A stretch of 38,212 bases of DNA from Pseudomonadota bacterium (GTDB lineage: Bacteria > Pseudomonadota > Alphaproteobacteria > Rhizobiales > Aestuariivirgaceae), in contig CAUJIO010000091.1 in assembly GCA_963205315.1 (NCBI GenBank), positions 1-38,212 of the forward strand. The letters run 5' to 3'. A model generated the notes under the pieces. That model saw only the letters and a list, made by a program, of their open reading frames with translations, was not told the DNA's origin and did not search any database. A program made the translations under genes and the position numbers. Positions 7,836 to 16,556 of this stretch are shown in pieces. Position 1 is the first letter of the stretch, and every line of letters begins with the position of its first letter.

Positions 7836-9176
7836 ATGTCAACCGCCCTGCCCAAGCATATTCACTCGACCGGCGATCTTCCGAAAGTGGCCTGGGCGAA
7901 GGGCAGCTATGTCTATGATGCCGATGGCAAGCAATATATCGATGGCTCGGGCGGCCCTGCCGTCTACTGCATCGGCCACTCCAACGCCGAAGTGAATGCC
8001 GCCATCAAGAACCAGCTTGACCGGATCGCCCATGGCTACCGTTACAATTTCTCTTCCGATGCCCTCGAAGAACTGACAGAGATCGTGCGCCGCCGCTGCG
8101 GCGGCACCCTCAATCACATGGTCTATGTCACGGGCGGCTCGGAAGCGGTTGAATCCTGCCTCAAGCTCGCCTTGCAATATCATGCCGCGCGCGGCGAGAT
8201 GAGCCGCCGCCGCTTCATCGCCCGTGAGCGCTCCTGGCATGGCAACACGCTGGGCGCGCTCTCGGTCTCGGGTTTCCTCGAACGCAAGCGGGCCTTCGAA
8301 GGTTCGCTGCTCGACGTCTCCCGCCTGTCGCCCGCCAATGAATACCGCCCGATTGCCGGCGCCACCGCCGAAACCGCCGGTGAAGCGGCAGCAAGGGAAC
8401 TCGAAGACGAAATCCTGCGTGTTGGCCCCGAGAAGATCTGCGCCTTCATTTTCGAACCGGTGGTGGGCGCCGCCGGCGGCTGCGTGCCGGCGCCCAGAGG
8501 CTACGCCAAACGTGTGCGCGACATCTGCGACAAGTATGGCGTGCTGCTGATCGCAGATGAAGTGATGTGCGGTGCCGGGCGCTCCGGCAACTGGCGTGCA
8601 CTGGAGCGTGACGGCATCGAACCCGACATCATGTCGGTTGCCAAGGGCCTTGCTGCGGGTTACCTGCCGCTGGGGGCGGCGATCTACACGGACAAGGTGG
8701 CCGACGCGATCCATGGCATCCATGGCGCACCGATGACCGGCCACACCTTCACCGGCCACACCGCCTGCTGCGCGGCGGGCGTTGCCGTGCAGAAGATCGT
8801 CGAACGCGAGAAACTCGTTGAACGTGTCAGCGCCATGGAATCCCCATTCCGCGCCATGCTGCAGGAGGCGACGAAGGACATTGATGCGGTGGGCGACATT
8901 CGCGGCCGCGGCTTCTTCCAGGCCATTGAACTGGTGGCGGACCGCAAGACGAAGACACCCTTCGACGGCGGCAAGAAGCTGTTCATGAAGATCCGCGCCC
9001 GCGCCTTCGAAAATGGACTGATCTGCTATCCGGTCGGCGGCAATGTCGACGGCATCAACGGCGACGTTGTCATCCTCGCTCCGCCTTACAACGTGACCGA
9101 CGCCGAACTGACCGAGATCGTCGACAAGACGGCAAGCTCGATCCGTCAGGTGCTGAAGGCGGAAGGACTGGCCTGA
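7836..9176 (+). CDS. Class III aminotransferase (aspartate aminotransferase family)
   Basis: Protein of 446 residues. It has the class III pattern: YVTGGSEAVESCLKLA near residue 97, SWHGNT near 133, IFEPVVGAAGG near 205, ADEVMCGAGRSG with Asp241 pairing the PLP ring nitrogen, and the PLP lysine Lys270 in SVAKGLAAGYLPLGA. The C-terminal half ends ILAPPYNVTDAEL. Such enzymes move amino groups from omega-amino acids, diamines or beta-alanine-like substrates to pyruvate or 2-oxoglutarate. The substrate cannot be read from the sequence. Being divergent from an acetylpolyamine amidohydrolase-like gene makes a diamine or aminobutyrate reasonable. It converges on the phosphodiesterase gene, with stops 4 bases apart. 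Confidence 0.85.
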   Translation: MSTALPKHIHSTGDLPKVAWAKGSYVYDADGKQYIDGSGGPAVYCIGHSNAEVNAAIKNQLDRIAHGYRYNFSSDALEELTEIVRRRCGGTLNHMVYVTGGSEAVESCLKLALQYHAARGEMSRRRFIARERSWHGNTLGALSVSGFLERKRAFEGSLLDVSRLSPANEYRPIAGATAETAGEAAARELEDEILRVGPEKICAFIFEPVVGAAGGCVPAPRGYAKRVRDICDKYGVLLIADEVMCGAGRSGNWRALERDGIEPDIMSVAKGLAAGYLPLGAAIYTDKVADAIHGIHGAPMTGHTFTGHTACCAAGVAVQKIVEREKLVERVSAMESPFRAMLQEATKDIDAVGDIRGRGFFQAIELVADRKTKTPFDGGKKLFMKIRARAFENGLICYPVGGNVDGINGDVVILAPPYNVTDAELTEIVDKTASSIRQVLKAEGLA

Positions 9177-9180
9177 ATTT

Positions 9181-9981
9181 TCAGAACCAGTCGCCGCGTT
9201 CCGCCTCTTCCGGCATCAGTGCGGGCTTGCGATGCAGGAAGGCATCCGAATGCACAATGGTCATGCCGGGGGTGAGCGTGACGGCGGCATACATCGGCGG
9301 CTCATCGGAATAGACGGTCTGGACGGAAGCCCCCACCAGCGGCAATTGGTGATTGACGCCCGGCAGCGACGAGAAGCCGATGCCGTTCCACACACCGCTG
9401 ATGGTACGATGCGCATGGCCAAAGAAGATGTGGCGCACGTCATGGCCTTTGAGCAGGGCTGCGAAGGCCTCCGCGTCATCGAGCTTGATCAGGTCCATCA
9501 GCGCGTGGCCGATGTCAAATGGCGGATGATGCATGAACAGATAGACCGGGGCACCCCTCGCCTTGTCCAGTTCCGCTGACAGCCAGGCGCGGCGTGGCGC
9601 GTCATAGAGCCCGGCCGATGATGGCGGCCCCTTGAGCGTATCGAGCAGCAGCAGATGCATGCCGTCCTTGACCAACGTTTTCTGCACATGGCCGGAGGCA
9701 TCGGCACCACCGAAGACGCTGAGGAAATTCTCGCGGTTGTCGTGATTGCCGAGCATCACATGCGTCCTGACCGGAAACTGCTGCAAGCGGTCTTGCAGCA
9801 GCCGGTATGCGGCAACCTCGCCCCGTTCGCTCAGATCACCGGTCATGATGCAGCAATCGGCGTCGGCATGATGGGCTTCGATGTCACGGAGCGCCGCATC
9901 GAGCCGCGCGAAGGGGTCGAGACCCCAAAGCAATTCGCCCGGGGGCACCAGATGAAGGTCAGTAAGATGGATAAGTTTCAT
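9181..9981 (-). CDS. Calcineurin-like phosphodiesterase (class III cyclic-nucleotide/glycerophosphodiesterase type)
   Basis: Protein of 266 residues with the complete two-metal set of the CpdA/GpdQ family: DLH at residues 8-10, GDLSERG, GNHDNRE, MHHPP and FFGHAHR. There is no signal peptide, so it acts in the cytoplasm. Family members cut cyclic nucleotides, glycerophosphodiesters and phosphonate monoesters. Its ATG overlaps the TGA of the phosphate transporter gene by 4 bases, making it the last gene of the phosphonate operon that begins at 15590. That place suggests a phosphonate- or phosphate-ester substrate, such as a glyceryl ester of 2-aminoethylphosphonate from phosphonolipids, rather than cAMP. 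This is inference from context only. Confidence 0.8.
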   Translation of the reverse strand: MKLIHLTDLHLVPPGELLWGLDPFARLDAALRDIEAHHADADCCIMTGDLSERGEVAAYRLLQDRLQQFPVRTHVMLGNHDNRENFLSVFGGADASGHVQKTLVKDGMHLLLLDTLKGPPSSAGLYDAPRRAWLSAELDKARGAPVYLFMHHPPFDIGHALMDLIKLDDAEAFAALLKGHDVRHIFFGHAHRTISGVWNGIGFSSLPGVNHQLPLVGASVQTVYSDEPPMYAAVTLTPGMTIVHSDAFLHRKPALMPEEAERGDWF

Positions 9982-11693
9982 GCGGACTCCGCCGTATCTG
10001 TTGCGGGAATGGGTTGAGGATTGCTTTGCGCATCGGCGCGCAGGCGCGAACCGCGCAGCAGTCCCGCCGCATCGGCGATCGGATAGCCGGCAGCCACAAC
10101 CAGCGCATTGATGCGGTTCAGATCCCGGATCATGTCCACATAAAGTGCGCTGCGCCGCAGTGCGGGGCCCTTGCCGCCGGCGCCTTGCTTGAAATGCGCA
10201 TCCAGGACTTCGTTCTGCAACTCGCGGAAGGCGTCCTTCTGCGAGATGAGGCGCTTGGCGCCTTCCAGGTCGCCGGATGACAGGACACCCGTCGCCAGCC
10301 GCAGATTGTCGTGGATGATGAGGCAGAGATTGTCGAAGGACGCCTGCTCTTCAAGCGAGAACGAGATATTCTCGCGGGCCTTGCTTTGCACCCGGTCGGC
10401 AAGGTTCAGCTGGATGACGTCGCCTGCGTGCTCGATGTTGCTGATGTAGAGCGTCAATTCCAGCGCGCGCCGCGACTCCTCGGGCGTCAGATGTTCCTGC
10501 GCCAATTCACCGAGATACGCCTGCAAGAGTGTCTGATAGGCGTTGAGGCGCTCATCCATGACCTTCAGCTGCTTCAGCGTTTCGAGACTGCCGGTGCGCA
10601 GTGCCGCAAGTGCGGTATCGAACATGCGCTCCAGCAGTTCAGTCATCCGCACCGTCTCGAGCAATGCATTGGAGAGCGCAACAGCCGGCGTCTTGAGCGA
10701 GCGGTGGTCGAGATAGCGCGGATTGGCGAGGCGGTCTTCCTCGCCCTCGCGGTCTGGAATGAGCCGCGTCATCAGCAGCGCAATAAGCCCGGTGAGCGGC
10801 AGGAAGAACAGACCGGTGATCACGTTGAAGCCGGCGTGAAAGCCAAGCGCTGTTTCAACCGGCGGCAGCGGCAGCATCGCCACGAAGGGTGTGATCTGCT
10901 CGATCATTGCAATGCCGATGATGGCGACAAGACCCCGGCAAAGAAGATTGGCAAGCGGCAGGCGCCGCGCCGCCGGCGGCAGCGCCAGCGTACTCGACAC
11001 CGCGGGCAGGCCGCCGCCGAAATTGATGCCGAGAATGAAGCTCAGCGCGCCCGCCACATCGAGGCTGCCGTTGGCGAGGAAGGCGGCGATCAACAGGATG
11101 ACGGCAAGGCTCGAATGCATCAGCCAGGTCAGCGCCGCGCCGATGAGAAAGGCCAGGAGCGGCGCGTTCCCCACCGCCGCCAGCACTTCGTGAAACAATG
11201 TCGCCGTACTCAGCGGGGCAGAGGCTTGCTTGATCAGCGTCAGCGACATCAGCATGAGGCCGAGGCCGATCAGGATGCGGCCCACATTATGCGGACGGAA
11301 CTCGGCCGACGAGGAGTGCACCACATAGCCCACAAACAGCAGAAGAGGCGAAACCCACAGCGTGAACGACGAGCCTGAAGCAAAAATCGCGGAGACGATA
11401 GCCGACCCGACATCGGCACCCAGCAATACGCCAAGACCCAGCGCCGTGCTGATGGCGCCTGACGCCGCAAGTCCCGCCACGATCAATGTCATCGCCGTAC
11501 CGGAACCGAGAATGGCTGTGGCGACGCCACCGGCTGTGAAGGCCGAGAGCCTGTTGCCGAGCCGGTGCTCGATGAAATTGCGGAGCGCATCTCCCCAGGC
11601 CCGCATGACACCGGTGCGCACCATGCGCACACCCCAGAGCAGGAGGGCGACACCTCCCAGCAGGTTGACGATGACGGCGGTGCTCTGGTTCAA
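9978..11693 (-). CDS. YjbB/NptA-type Na+/phosphate transporter with C-terminal PhoU-like domain
   Basis: Protein of 571 residues: eight or nine hydrophobic segments in the first 330 residues, arranged as two inverted Na/Pi-cotransporter repeats, then a helical PhoU-like region (about 340-550). From memory it matches E. coli YjbB, a phosphate exporter, in length and in phrases such as WG-RTGVMR near the start and LGADVG-A. The first repeat normally carries a QSS core; here the place reads ILGSGTAMT (residues 61-69), so the Gln and the second Ser are both Gly. The second repeat reads LMHSSLAV, and E. coli also lacks the Gln there. The start is a TTG with GAGGG 4-5 bases upstream. It follows phnY by 33 bases and overlaps the phosphodiesterase by 4, so it is part of the phosphonate operon and probably exports the phosphate released there. 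Confidence 0.85.
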   Translation of the reverse strand: MNQSTAVIVNLLGGVALLLWGVRMVRTGVMRAWGDALRNFIEHRLGNRLSAFTAGGVATAILGSGTAMTLIVAGLAASGAISTALGLGVLLGADVGSAIVSAIFASGSSFTLWVSPLLLFVGYVVHSSSAEFRPHNVGRILIGLGLMLMSLTLIKQASAPLSTATLFHEVLAAVGNAPLLAFLIGAALTWLMHSSLAVILLIAAFLANGSLDVAGALSFILGINFGGGLPAVSSTLALPPAARRLPLANLLCRGLVAIIGIAMIEQITPFVAMLPLPPVETALGFHAGFNVITGLFFLPLTGLIALLMTRLIPDREGEEDRLANPRYLDHRSLKTPAVALSNALLETVRMTELLERMFDTALAALRTGSLETLKQLKVMDERLNAYQTLLQAYLGELAQEHLTPEESRRALELTLYISNIEHAGDVIQLNLADRVQSKARENISFSLEEQASFDNLCLIIHDNLRLATGVLSSGDLEGAKRLISQKDAFRELQNEVLDAHFKQGAGGKGPALRRSALYVDMIRDLNRINALVVAAGYPIADAAGLLRGSRLRADAQSNPQPIPATDTAESA

Positions 11694-11726
11694 CGATCCC
11701 TCATGCCGGTTGGACTCCGAGGCCGG

Positions 11727-13187
11727 CTAGGCCGGCCAGGGCAGCGACCACGTCTTCACGTTGGTGAAGAACTTCATGGCCTCCATCACGCCTTCCTTTA
11801 CACCATTGCCGGAGTCCTTGATGCCGCCAAATGGCGACATCTCGATACGGTATCCCGGCACTTCCCAGATATTGACCGTGCCGACCTCAAGCCCTTCGAT
11901 GAAGCGGGTGATGCGCGGCAGGGAATTTGTGCAGACCCCGGACGACAGGCCGAACGGCGTGGAATTGGAAATGCGGATGACCTCGGCGTCATCGCTGGGA
12001 ACGCGCACGATGGGGATGATTGGGCCGAAGGTCTCCTCAAACACCAGGTCGGAGGTGTGCGGCACGAAGTCGACGGTGATCGGCGGCAGCAGCGCGCCCT
12101 TGCGGCCAGGGTCATAGAGCACCTTTGCCCCTTGTTCGGCCGCCTTGTAGACACGATCCTCGAAGGTCTTTGCCGCCAGTTCATGAACCACCGTGCCAAG
12201 GTCCGTCGCCGGGTCCATCGGATCACCGAACTTGATTGCCCTGGCTTTCGCCAGCACCTTCTCGACAAACCGGTCGGCAATACGCTCCTGCACCAGGATG
12301 CGTTTGACCGCCGTACAGCGCTGGCCGGAATTGCGGGTGGCACCCGCCGCCGCGAGTTCTGCCGCCTTGTCGAGATCGCTGTCGGAGAGATCGTCGAGAA
12401 CGATCAGCGGATCGTTGCCCCCGAGTTCGAGCGCGGCGCGCTTGTAGCCGGCCTTTCCAGCAATGATCTTGCCGACGCGCACGCCGCCGGTGAAGGTGAT
12501 GATGTCGATATTCTCATTCGTCACCATCTCGTCGCCAATGTCATCGGGCCAGCCGGTGACCACCTGAAACATCTCCGGCGGCAATCCTGCCTCATAAAGT
12601 ATGTCGGCCAGCGCGATGGCGGTGAGCGGCGTCAGCTCGGTCGGCTTGCACACGACGCAGTTGTTGGTGGCGATCGCCGGCGCCACCTTGTGCGACACCA
12701 TGTTGAGTGGGTGATTGAAAGGGGTGATCGCCGAGATGACACCGACGGGTTCGCGCTTGGTGAAGATCTTGCGGGGCTTTCCCTGTGGCGTCAGATCGCA
12801 GCTGAACACTTGTCCGTCATCGAGAATGCAGAGCTGGCCCGCCAGCGAATAGACGTCATAGGCGCGGCCCACCTCATAGAGCGAATCCTTCTTGGAAAGT
12901 CCCAGCTCAAGCGTGATGAGGTCGGAGAGCTGGTCCTTCCGTGAGCGGATCAGTTCGGCGGTGCGGAACAGGATCTGCTGGCGCTCGTAGCGTGTCAGCT
13001 TCGACTTGTAGTTGCGGGCGATGGCGAAGGCCTGCGCTGCATGCTCGGCCCGGCCTGCGGGCACCGTGCCGAAAATTTCGTTCGTATACGGATAATGCAC
13101 CGGGACGGTGCCGTCTGCATCGACCTTCCTGCCGCCGATGCGCATCGATTCGGTGATGATGGGGCGCTTTGTTGCCACGACATTCAT
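11727..13187 (-). CDS. phnY: Phosphonoacetaldehyde dehydrogenase PhnY
   Basis: Protein of 486 residues of the aldehyde dehydrogenase superfamily: PFNHPLN around 156-162, [10 protein letters not shown] near 231, the general base Glu254 in LELGGNDP and the nucleophile Cys291 in [11 protein letters not shown]. Arg108, His159 and Cys291 fall at the positions I recall for the PhnY of Sinorhizobium meliloti, where Arg108 and His159 hold the phosphonate group. It oxidises phosphonoacetaldehyde to phosphonoacetate with NAD+. The ATG at 13187 has GGAGG 7 bases upstream and begins 1 base after the phnA stop; the longer frame to 13229 is rejected. The neighbours phnW (step before) and phnA (step after) settle the substrate. 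Confidence 0.94.
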   Translation of the reverse strand: MNVVATKRPIITESMRIGGRKVDADGTVPVHYPYTNEIFGTVPAGRAEHAAQAFAIARNYKSKLTRYERQQILFRTAELIRSRKDQLSDLITLELGLSKKDSLYEVGRAYDVYSLAGQLCILDDGQVFSCDLTPQGKPRKIFTKREPVGVISAITPFNHPLNMVSHKVAPAIATNNCVVCKPTELTPLTAIALADILYEAGLPPEMFQVVTGWPDDIGDEMVTNENIDIITFTGGVRVGKIIAGKAGYKRAALELGGNDPLIVLDDLSDSDLDKAAELAAAGATRNSGQRCTAVKRILVQERIADRFVEKVLAKARAIKFGDPMDPATDLGTVVHELAAKTFEDRVYKAAEQGAKVLYDPGRKGALLPPITVDFVPHTSDLVFEETFGPIIPIVRVPSDDAEVIRISNSTPFGLSSGVCTNSLPRITRFIEGLEVGTVNIWEVPGYRIEMSPFGGIKDSGNGVKEGVMEAMKFFTNVKTWSLPWPA

Positions 13188-13188
13188 A

Positions 13189-14427
13189 TTAGGCCTCCAC
13201 GATGTGATTGCAGCCGAGCGCGAAGGCATCGAAGTTGCGGATGAGTGCCGGCAGATTCCTGAGCTTGCGGTTGGAGATCACCGGAATCCCCTGTTCGGTG
13301 AGCCCGCCATGCGAACGCAGCGGCTCGTTCAGTCCGGACAGATCGTGCTTGTCGCGCGACGTGCCGATGACCTTGGAACCCTTGGGCCCGCCGGAGACGA
13401 CGATGATGTCGCCCATGCGGTCTTCCGGCAGCTCGAAACGGGCGCAGCCGTCTGCCCTGTTCAGAACCACATCGATGCCGGGTTGCCGGCTGATCTCGGC
13501 CATCACTTCGGCGACGGAAGGACCATAGGCGTAGACAGTCGCAAAGGAGCCGAGCGCGCCATGATGCACGACATATGGATCGGTGATCGGCAGGATGACC
13601 TTGGACTTGCCTGCGCCGAATTTCGCATCCAGCACATCCTGCAGGTAAACGACGTCGGGCGAGCCATCGGCGAGATGCTTGTCCTTCATGCCATGGTCGG
13701 CAACGATCACGATGATCGCGCCACCGTCATCGAGCTGGCCGAGATATTTGTCCATCATCGCGTAGAAGGCATTGGCGCCAGCTGAGCCCGGCGCATATTT
13801 GTGCTGCACGTAGTCTGTCGTCGACAGGTACATGAGGTCCGGCCGCATGCCGGCCAGAAGCTTCACACCGGCGGCGAACACGAATTCCGACAGCTCCGCC
13901 GAGTAGACATCCGGCACACCCATGCCGACGAGCGAACACACATCGGCGATGCCGTTTTCGGCGAGGTTCACCTTGTCGGCCTTCTCCGACGAGAAGGCCA
14001 CCGCGGTGCCGTCGAAAACGAGGCCCTTGCCGAGCAGCAGGCGCAGCTTGTCCTTTGCCGTGACCATGGCGATCCTCGCGCCCTGCTTCTGAAACACCTC
14101 GAAGATCGTCGGGGCGCGCAGCCACTTCGGATCGTTCATCATCGTTTCCATGCCCGTGGCTGGATCGATAAGGTAATTGCCGCAGATGCCATGAACGGCC
14201 GGTGGCCTGCCGGTGACGATCGACAGGTTGTTGGGATTGGTGAAGCTGGGGATCACCGAATGGCCCCGCAGGTTCGAGCCTTTGGCGATGATCCGTTGCA
14301 GGTTCGGCATGAGGCCGGCCCGCATCGCCACTTCCATGTAGTCCGGCTCGCTGCCATCACAGCAGATGACGACGAGCGGTTCGGCCGGCCAGTTGTAGTT
14401 GCGTCCATTGACAGTGACGGTTTTCAT
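13189..14427 (-). CDS. phnA: Phosphonoacetate hydrolase PhnA
   Basis: Protein of 412 residues of the alkaline phosphatase superfamily, nucleotide pyrophosphatase branch. Metal and catalytic residues are visible: Asp24 in [10 protein letters not shown], the nucleophile Thr63 in [20 protein letters not shown] with its conserved lysine, [24 protein letters not shown] and the final histidine in SHGGLTEQG. It splits the C-P bond of phosphonoacetate into acetate and phosphate, a zinc-dependent step not needing C-P lyase. It starts 2 bases after phnW ends and stops 1 base before phnY starts. The first conserved segment begins within 20 residues of the ATG, so the start is secure. Confidence 0.95.
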   Translation of the reverse strand: MKTVTVNGRNYNWPAEPLVVICCDGSEPDYMEVAMRAGLMPNLQRIIAKGSNLRGHSVIPSFTNPNNLSIVTGRPPAVHGICGNYLIDPATGMETMMNDPKWLRAPTIFEVFQKQGARIAMVTAKDKLRLLLGKGLVFDGTAVAFSSEKADKVNLAENGIADVCSLVGMGVPDVYSAELSEFVFAAGVKLLAGMRPDLMYLSTTDYVQHKYAPGSAGANAFYAMMDKYLGQLDDGGAIIVIVADHGMKDKHLADGSPDVVYLQDVLDAKFGAGKSKVILPITDPYVVHHGALGSFATVYAYGPSVAEVMAEISRQPGIDVVLNRADGCARFELPEDRMGDIIVVSGGPKGSKVIGTSRDKHDLSGLNEPLRSHGGLTEQGIPVISNRKLRNLPALIRNFDAFALGCNHIVEA

Positions 14428-14429
14428 GC

Positions 14430-15590
14430 TCAGGCCCCGAGTGGCGACAGATCAGTGACATTCATTTCGCCCAGCACGGCGCGGATGGCGGCGAGCACGC
14501 CGTTCATCACCGTCTCGTCGACTTTGCCGATGGTGCCAATGCGGAAGCTCGGCCTCTTCGTCAGCTTGCCGGGATAGATGGCGAAGCCTCGCATCCGCAG
14601 CGATTCATAGAAATGTTCGAAGTCGAAGTTGGGATCGCGTGGCGTCAGGAAGGTCTGGATGATGGGTCCTGCCTCGTTGTCGTTCAGCAGCGTCGAGAAG
14701 CCGATGTCGCGCATGCCCTTGACGAGGAGATCGGCATTGCGTGCGTATCGGTTGCCCCGCGCCTCGACGCCACCTTCTTCCGCATGCTCCTTCATCGCTT
14801 GATGGAAGGCCACCAGCGCATGCGTGGGCGGCGTGAAGCGGAACTGGCCATTGGCCTCGAGGCCTTTCCACTGCTCGTACAGGTCCAGCACCACCGAATG
14901 GCTACGGCCCTTGGACATCTCAAGCATGTGGCGTTTCACCAGCACATAGGAGAAGCCAGGCACGCCCTCGATGCACTTGTTGGAGGATGACACCATCACG
15001 TCGAGCCCGTCACGCATGTCGAGCGGCAGGGCGCCGAAGGAGGACATGGCATCGACCATGAACCGGCGGCCCCGGCCCTTCACCACCTTGGCGATGTCGG
15101 TGACCGGATTGACGATGCCGGAGGTGGTCTCGCAGTGGATGACCCAGACATGGGTGATGGCAGGATCGGCATCCAGTGCCGCACCAACTTCTTCGGGTGT
15201 GGGAGCAGCACTGTCGCCCTTGTCGATCTTGACCACCGGCCGGCCGATCTTCTCGAGGATCTTGGCCGCGCGGTCGCCATAGGCGCCATTGGCGACGACC
15301 AGTGTCTTCGCCTCGCCCGACGGACAGAAGGCGCCCAGCGCCGCCTCGATGGCGAAAGTGCCCGACCCCTGCATGATGACGCACTCGTAGGTCTCGTCCG
15401 CGCCAGCCATGGCCAGCAAACCGTTGCGGATGTCCGCCACCACCTTGCGGAACTCGACGTCGCGCGAGCCCCAGTCGGCCAGCATCGCGGCCTTGACCCC
15501 CTGCGATGTCGTCAATGGTCCGGGCGTCAGCAGATAGGGCATGTCTTCCTGTCCGGGTGGACCGTTGTAGCGGCGGGTGGTGTGATCCAT
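14430..15590 (-). CDS. phnW: 2-aminoethylphosphonate-pyruvate transaminase PhnW
   Basis: Protein of 386 residues of the fold type I aminotransferases (class V). YLLTPGPLTTS at 19-29 is the PhnW signature, MQGSGTFAIEAALG binds the PLP phosphate, VDAMSSFGALPLD carries the ring aspartate and Lys205 in SSSNKCIEGVPG is the PLP lysine. It converts 2-aminoethylphosphonate and pyruvate to phosphonoacetaldehyde and alanine. The ATG at 15590 has AAGGA about 7 bases before it; the next ATG, at residue 17, would also keep the signature. It is the first gene of the operon phnW-phnA-phnY-transporter-phosphodiesterase and is divergent from a LysR regulator. Confidence 0.95.
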   Translation of the reverse strand: MDHTTRRYNGPPGQEDMPYLLTPGPLTTSQGVKAAMLADWGSRDVEFRKVVADIRNGLLAMAGADETYECVIMQGSGTFAIEAALGAFCPSGEAKTLVVANGAYGDRAAKILEKIGRPVVKIDKGDSAAPTPEEVGAALDADPAITHVWVIHCETTSGIVNPVTDIAKVVKGRGRRFMVDAMSSFGALPLDMRDGLDVMVSSSNKCIEGVPGFSYVLVKRHMLEMSKGRSHSVVLDLYEQWKGLEANGQFRFTPPTHALVAFHQAMKEHAEEGGVEARGNRYARNADLLVKGMRDIGFSTLLNDNEAGPIIQTFLTPRDPNFDFEHFYESLRMRGFAIYPGKLTKRPSFRIGTIGKVDETVMNGVLAAIRAVLGEMNVTDLSPLGA

Positions 15591-15614
15591 GGCGTCATCC
15601 TTGATGTCGGCGCG

Positions 15615-15643
15615 AAAATGAGGGCTTGACCACTATCAGTCAA
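15615..15643 (-). promoter_or_regulatory. Predicted phnW promoter
   Basis: Reading leftward, TTGACT (15643-15638) and CATTTT (15620-15615) are 17 bases apart and match the sigma-70 -35 and -10 boxes at 5 and 3 of 6 places. Transcription would start near 15608, leaving a leader of about 18 bases before phnW. The -35 box is one arm of the palindrome at 15626-15643. Confidence 0.45.
15626..15643. promoter_or_regulatory. Palindrome 1 in the phnW / lysR divergent promoter (activator site candidate)
   Basis: TTGACCACTATCAGTCAA: arms TTGAC and GTCAA with 8 bases between. Each arm gives a near-perfect -35 box in one direction (TTGACC rightward, TTGACT leftward), so a regulator bound here would touch both divergent promoters. 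Rightward, TATGTT at 15648-15653 lies 16 bases beyond and could be the -10 for lysR. Confidence 0.5.
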
Positions 15644-15647
15644 ATCG

Positions 15648-15666
15648 TATGTTCTTATAGAACATA
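15648..15666. promoter_or_regulatory. Palindrome 2, likely LysR-type recognition site
   Basis: TATGTTCTTATAGAACATA: perfect 8-base arms TATGTTCT and AGAACATA with a 3-base centre. Perfect dyads of this size, centred between a LysR gene and its divergent target, are the usual high-affinity recognition site of LysR-type regulators (T-N11-A type). It lies 15 bases before the regulator's own ATG, so it would also allow autorepression. Confidence 0.6.
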
Positions 15667-15680
15667 TAAGTTTGAACGAT

Positions 15681-16556
15681 ATGCGACACGCCCAGCTCAA
15701 GGCCTTCCATGCGGTTGCGGTCCACGGTGGTTTCTCCCGCGCCGCCGAGCGCCTGAATCTCACCCAGCCCGCGGTTTCCGACCATGTGCGGAAGCTCGAG
15801 GAAACTTATGGCGTGCAACTCTTCACCCGCTCCGCACAAGGCGTACTCCTCACCGGAATGGGACGGAAACTCTTCGCCATCGCCGAGCGCCAGTTCGAGG
15901 CCGAGACCGAGGCAATGGAACTGCTGTCGCGCGGCCGCACGCTGGAAGAGGGACAGTTGACGATCGGTGCGGATGCCGCCGTCCACATTCTGCCGCAACT
16001 GGCACGCTTCCGGCTGAAACATCCAAAACTTGCGGTGCGGCTCGTGACGGGCAATTCGGCGCAACTGCTCAAGCGGCTGGATGACTTTTCGATCGATGTC
16101 GCCGTAACCGCCGGGCGTCCATCCGACCCGGCGTTCCTCGCGCGGCAATTGCGAAGCGATCCACTCGTCGCGGTCGTGCAGCGTTCTTCCCGCCTGGCAA
16201 AGCTCCGTGGGCTGAGTTTCCTGCAGTTGACCAAGCTGCCGCTGATCCTGCGCGAGGCGGGTTCGATGACACGCGCCTTGCTGCTCGAAGAGGCCGCGCG
16301 GCGCGGCTTGCAGCTGCAGGATACGATCGAGATCGAAAGCCGCGAGGCAGCGCGCGAGGCGGCGGCGCAAGGCCTGGGACTGGCCATCATGTCGGAGGGC
16401 GAAGTGGTGCCGGACCACCGGTTGGCAGCGCTCGCCATCACCGACTGGACCACTCCGATGGAGGAATGGATGCTCTGCCTCAAGTCACGGGCCGGACTGC
16501 ATGTCATCAGATCCTTCTTCACGATGGAGCCGGAGACGGCTAAGACGTCGGCATGA
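15681..16556 (+). CDS. LysR-family transcriptional regulator of the phosphonate operon
   Basis: Protein of 291 residues. The N-terminal winged helix-turn-helix is clear (LKAFHAVAVHGGFSRAAERL, then LTQPAVSDHVRKLE), followed by the two-lobe effector domain from about residue 88 (QLTIGADAAVHILPQL). It is divergent from phnW across a 90-base region with two palindromes, so it most likely senses 2-aminoethylphosphonate or a product and controls phnW-phnA-phnY. LysR control, rather than a Pho box, fits use of phosphonate as a carbon or nitrogen source whatever the phosphate level. I prefer the ATG at 15681 to the TTG at 15672; neither has a strong ribosome binding site. Its TGA overlaps the next ATG by 4 bases. 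Confidence 0.88.
   Translation: MRHAQLKAFHAVAVHGGFSRAAERLNLTQPAVSDHVRKLEETYGVQLFTRSAQGVLLTGMGRKLFAIAERQFEAETEAMELLSRGRTLEEGQLTIGADAAVHILPQLARFRLKHPKLAVRLVTGNSAQLLKRLDDFSIDVAVTAGRPSDPAFLARQLRSDPLVAVVQRSSRLAKLRGLSFLQLTKLPLILREAGSMTRALLLEEAARRGLQLQDTIEIESREAAREAAAQGLGLAIMSEGEVVPDHRLAALAITDWTTPMEEWMLCLKSRAGLHVIRSFFTMEPETAKTSA

Noticed and set aside
9181-9981. Calling the phosphodiesterase a cAMP phosphodiesterase CpdA
   Set aside because: Motifs fit the whole class III family and the operon points to a phosphonate or phosphate ester, so I left the substrate open.
10311-11378. A 355-residue open frame on the plus strand inside the transporter gene
   Set aside because: Antisense to a clear membrane transporter, very rich in Arg, Gln and His, no ribosome binding site.
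11565-12944. A 459-residue open frame on the plus strand opposite phnY
   Set aside because: Antisense to phnY, whose catalytic residues are all present.
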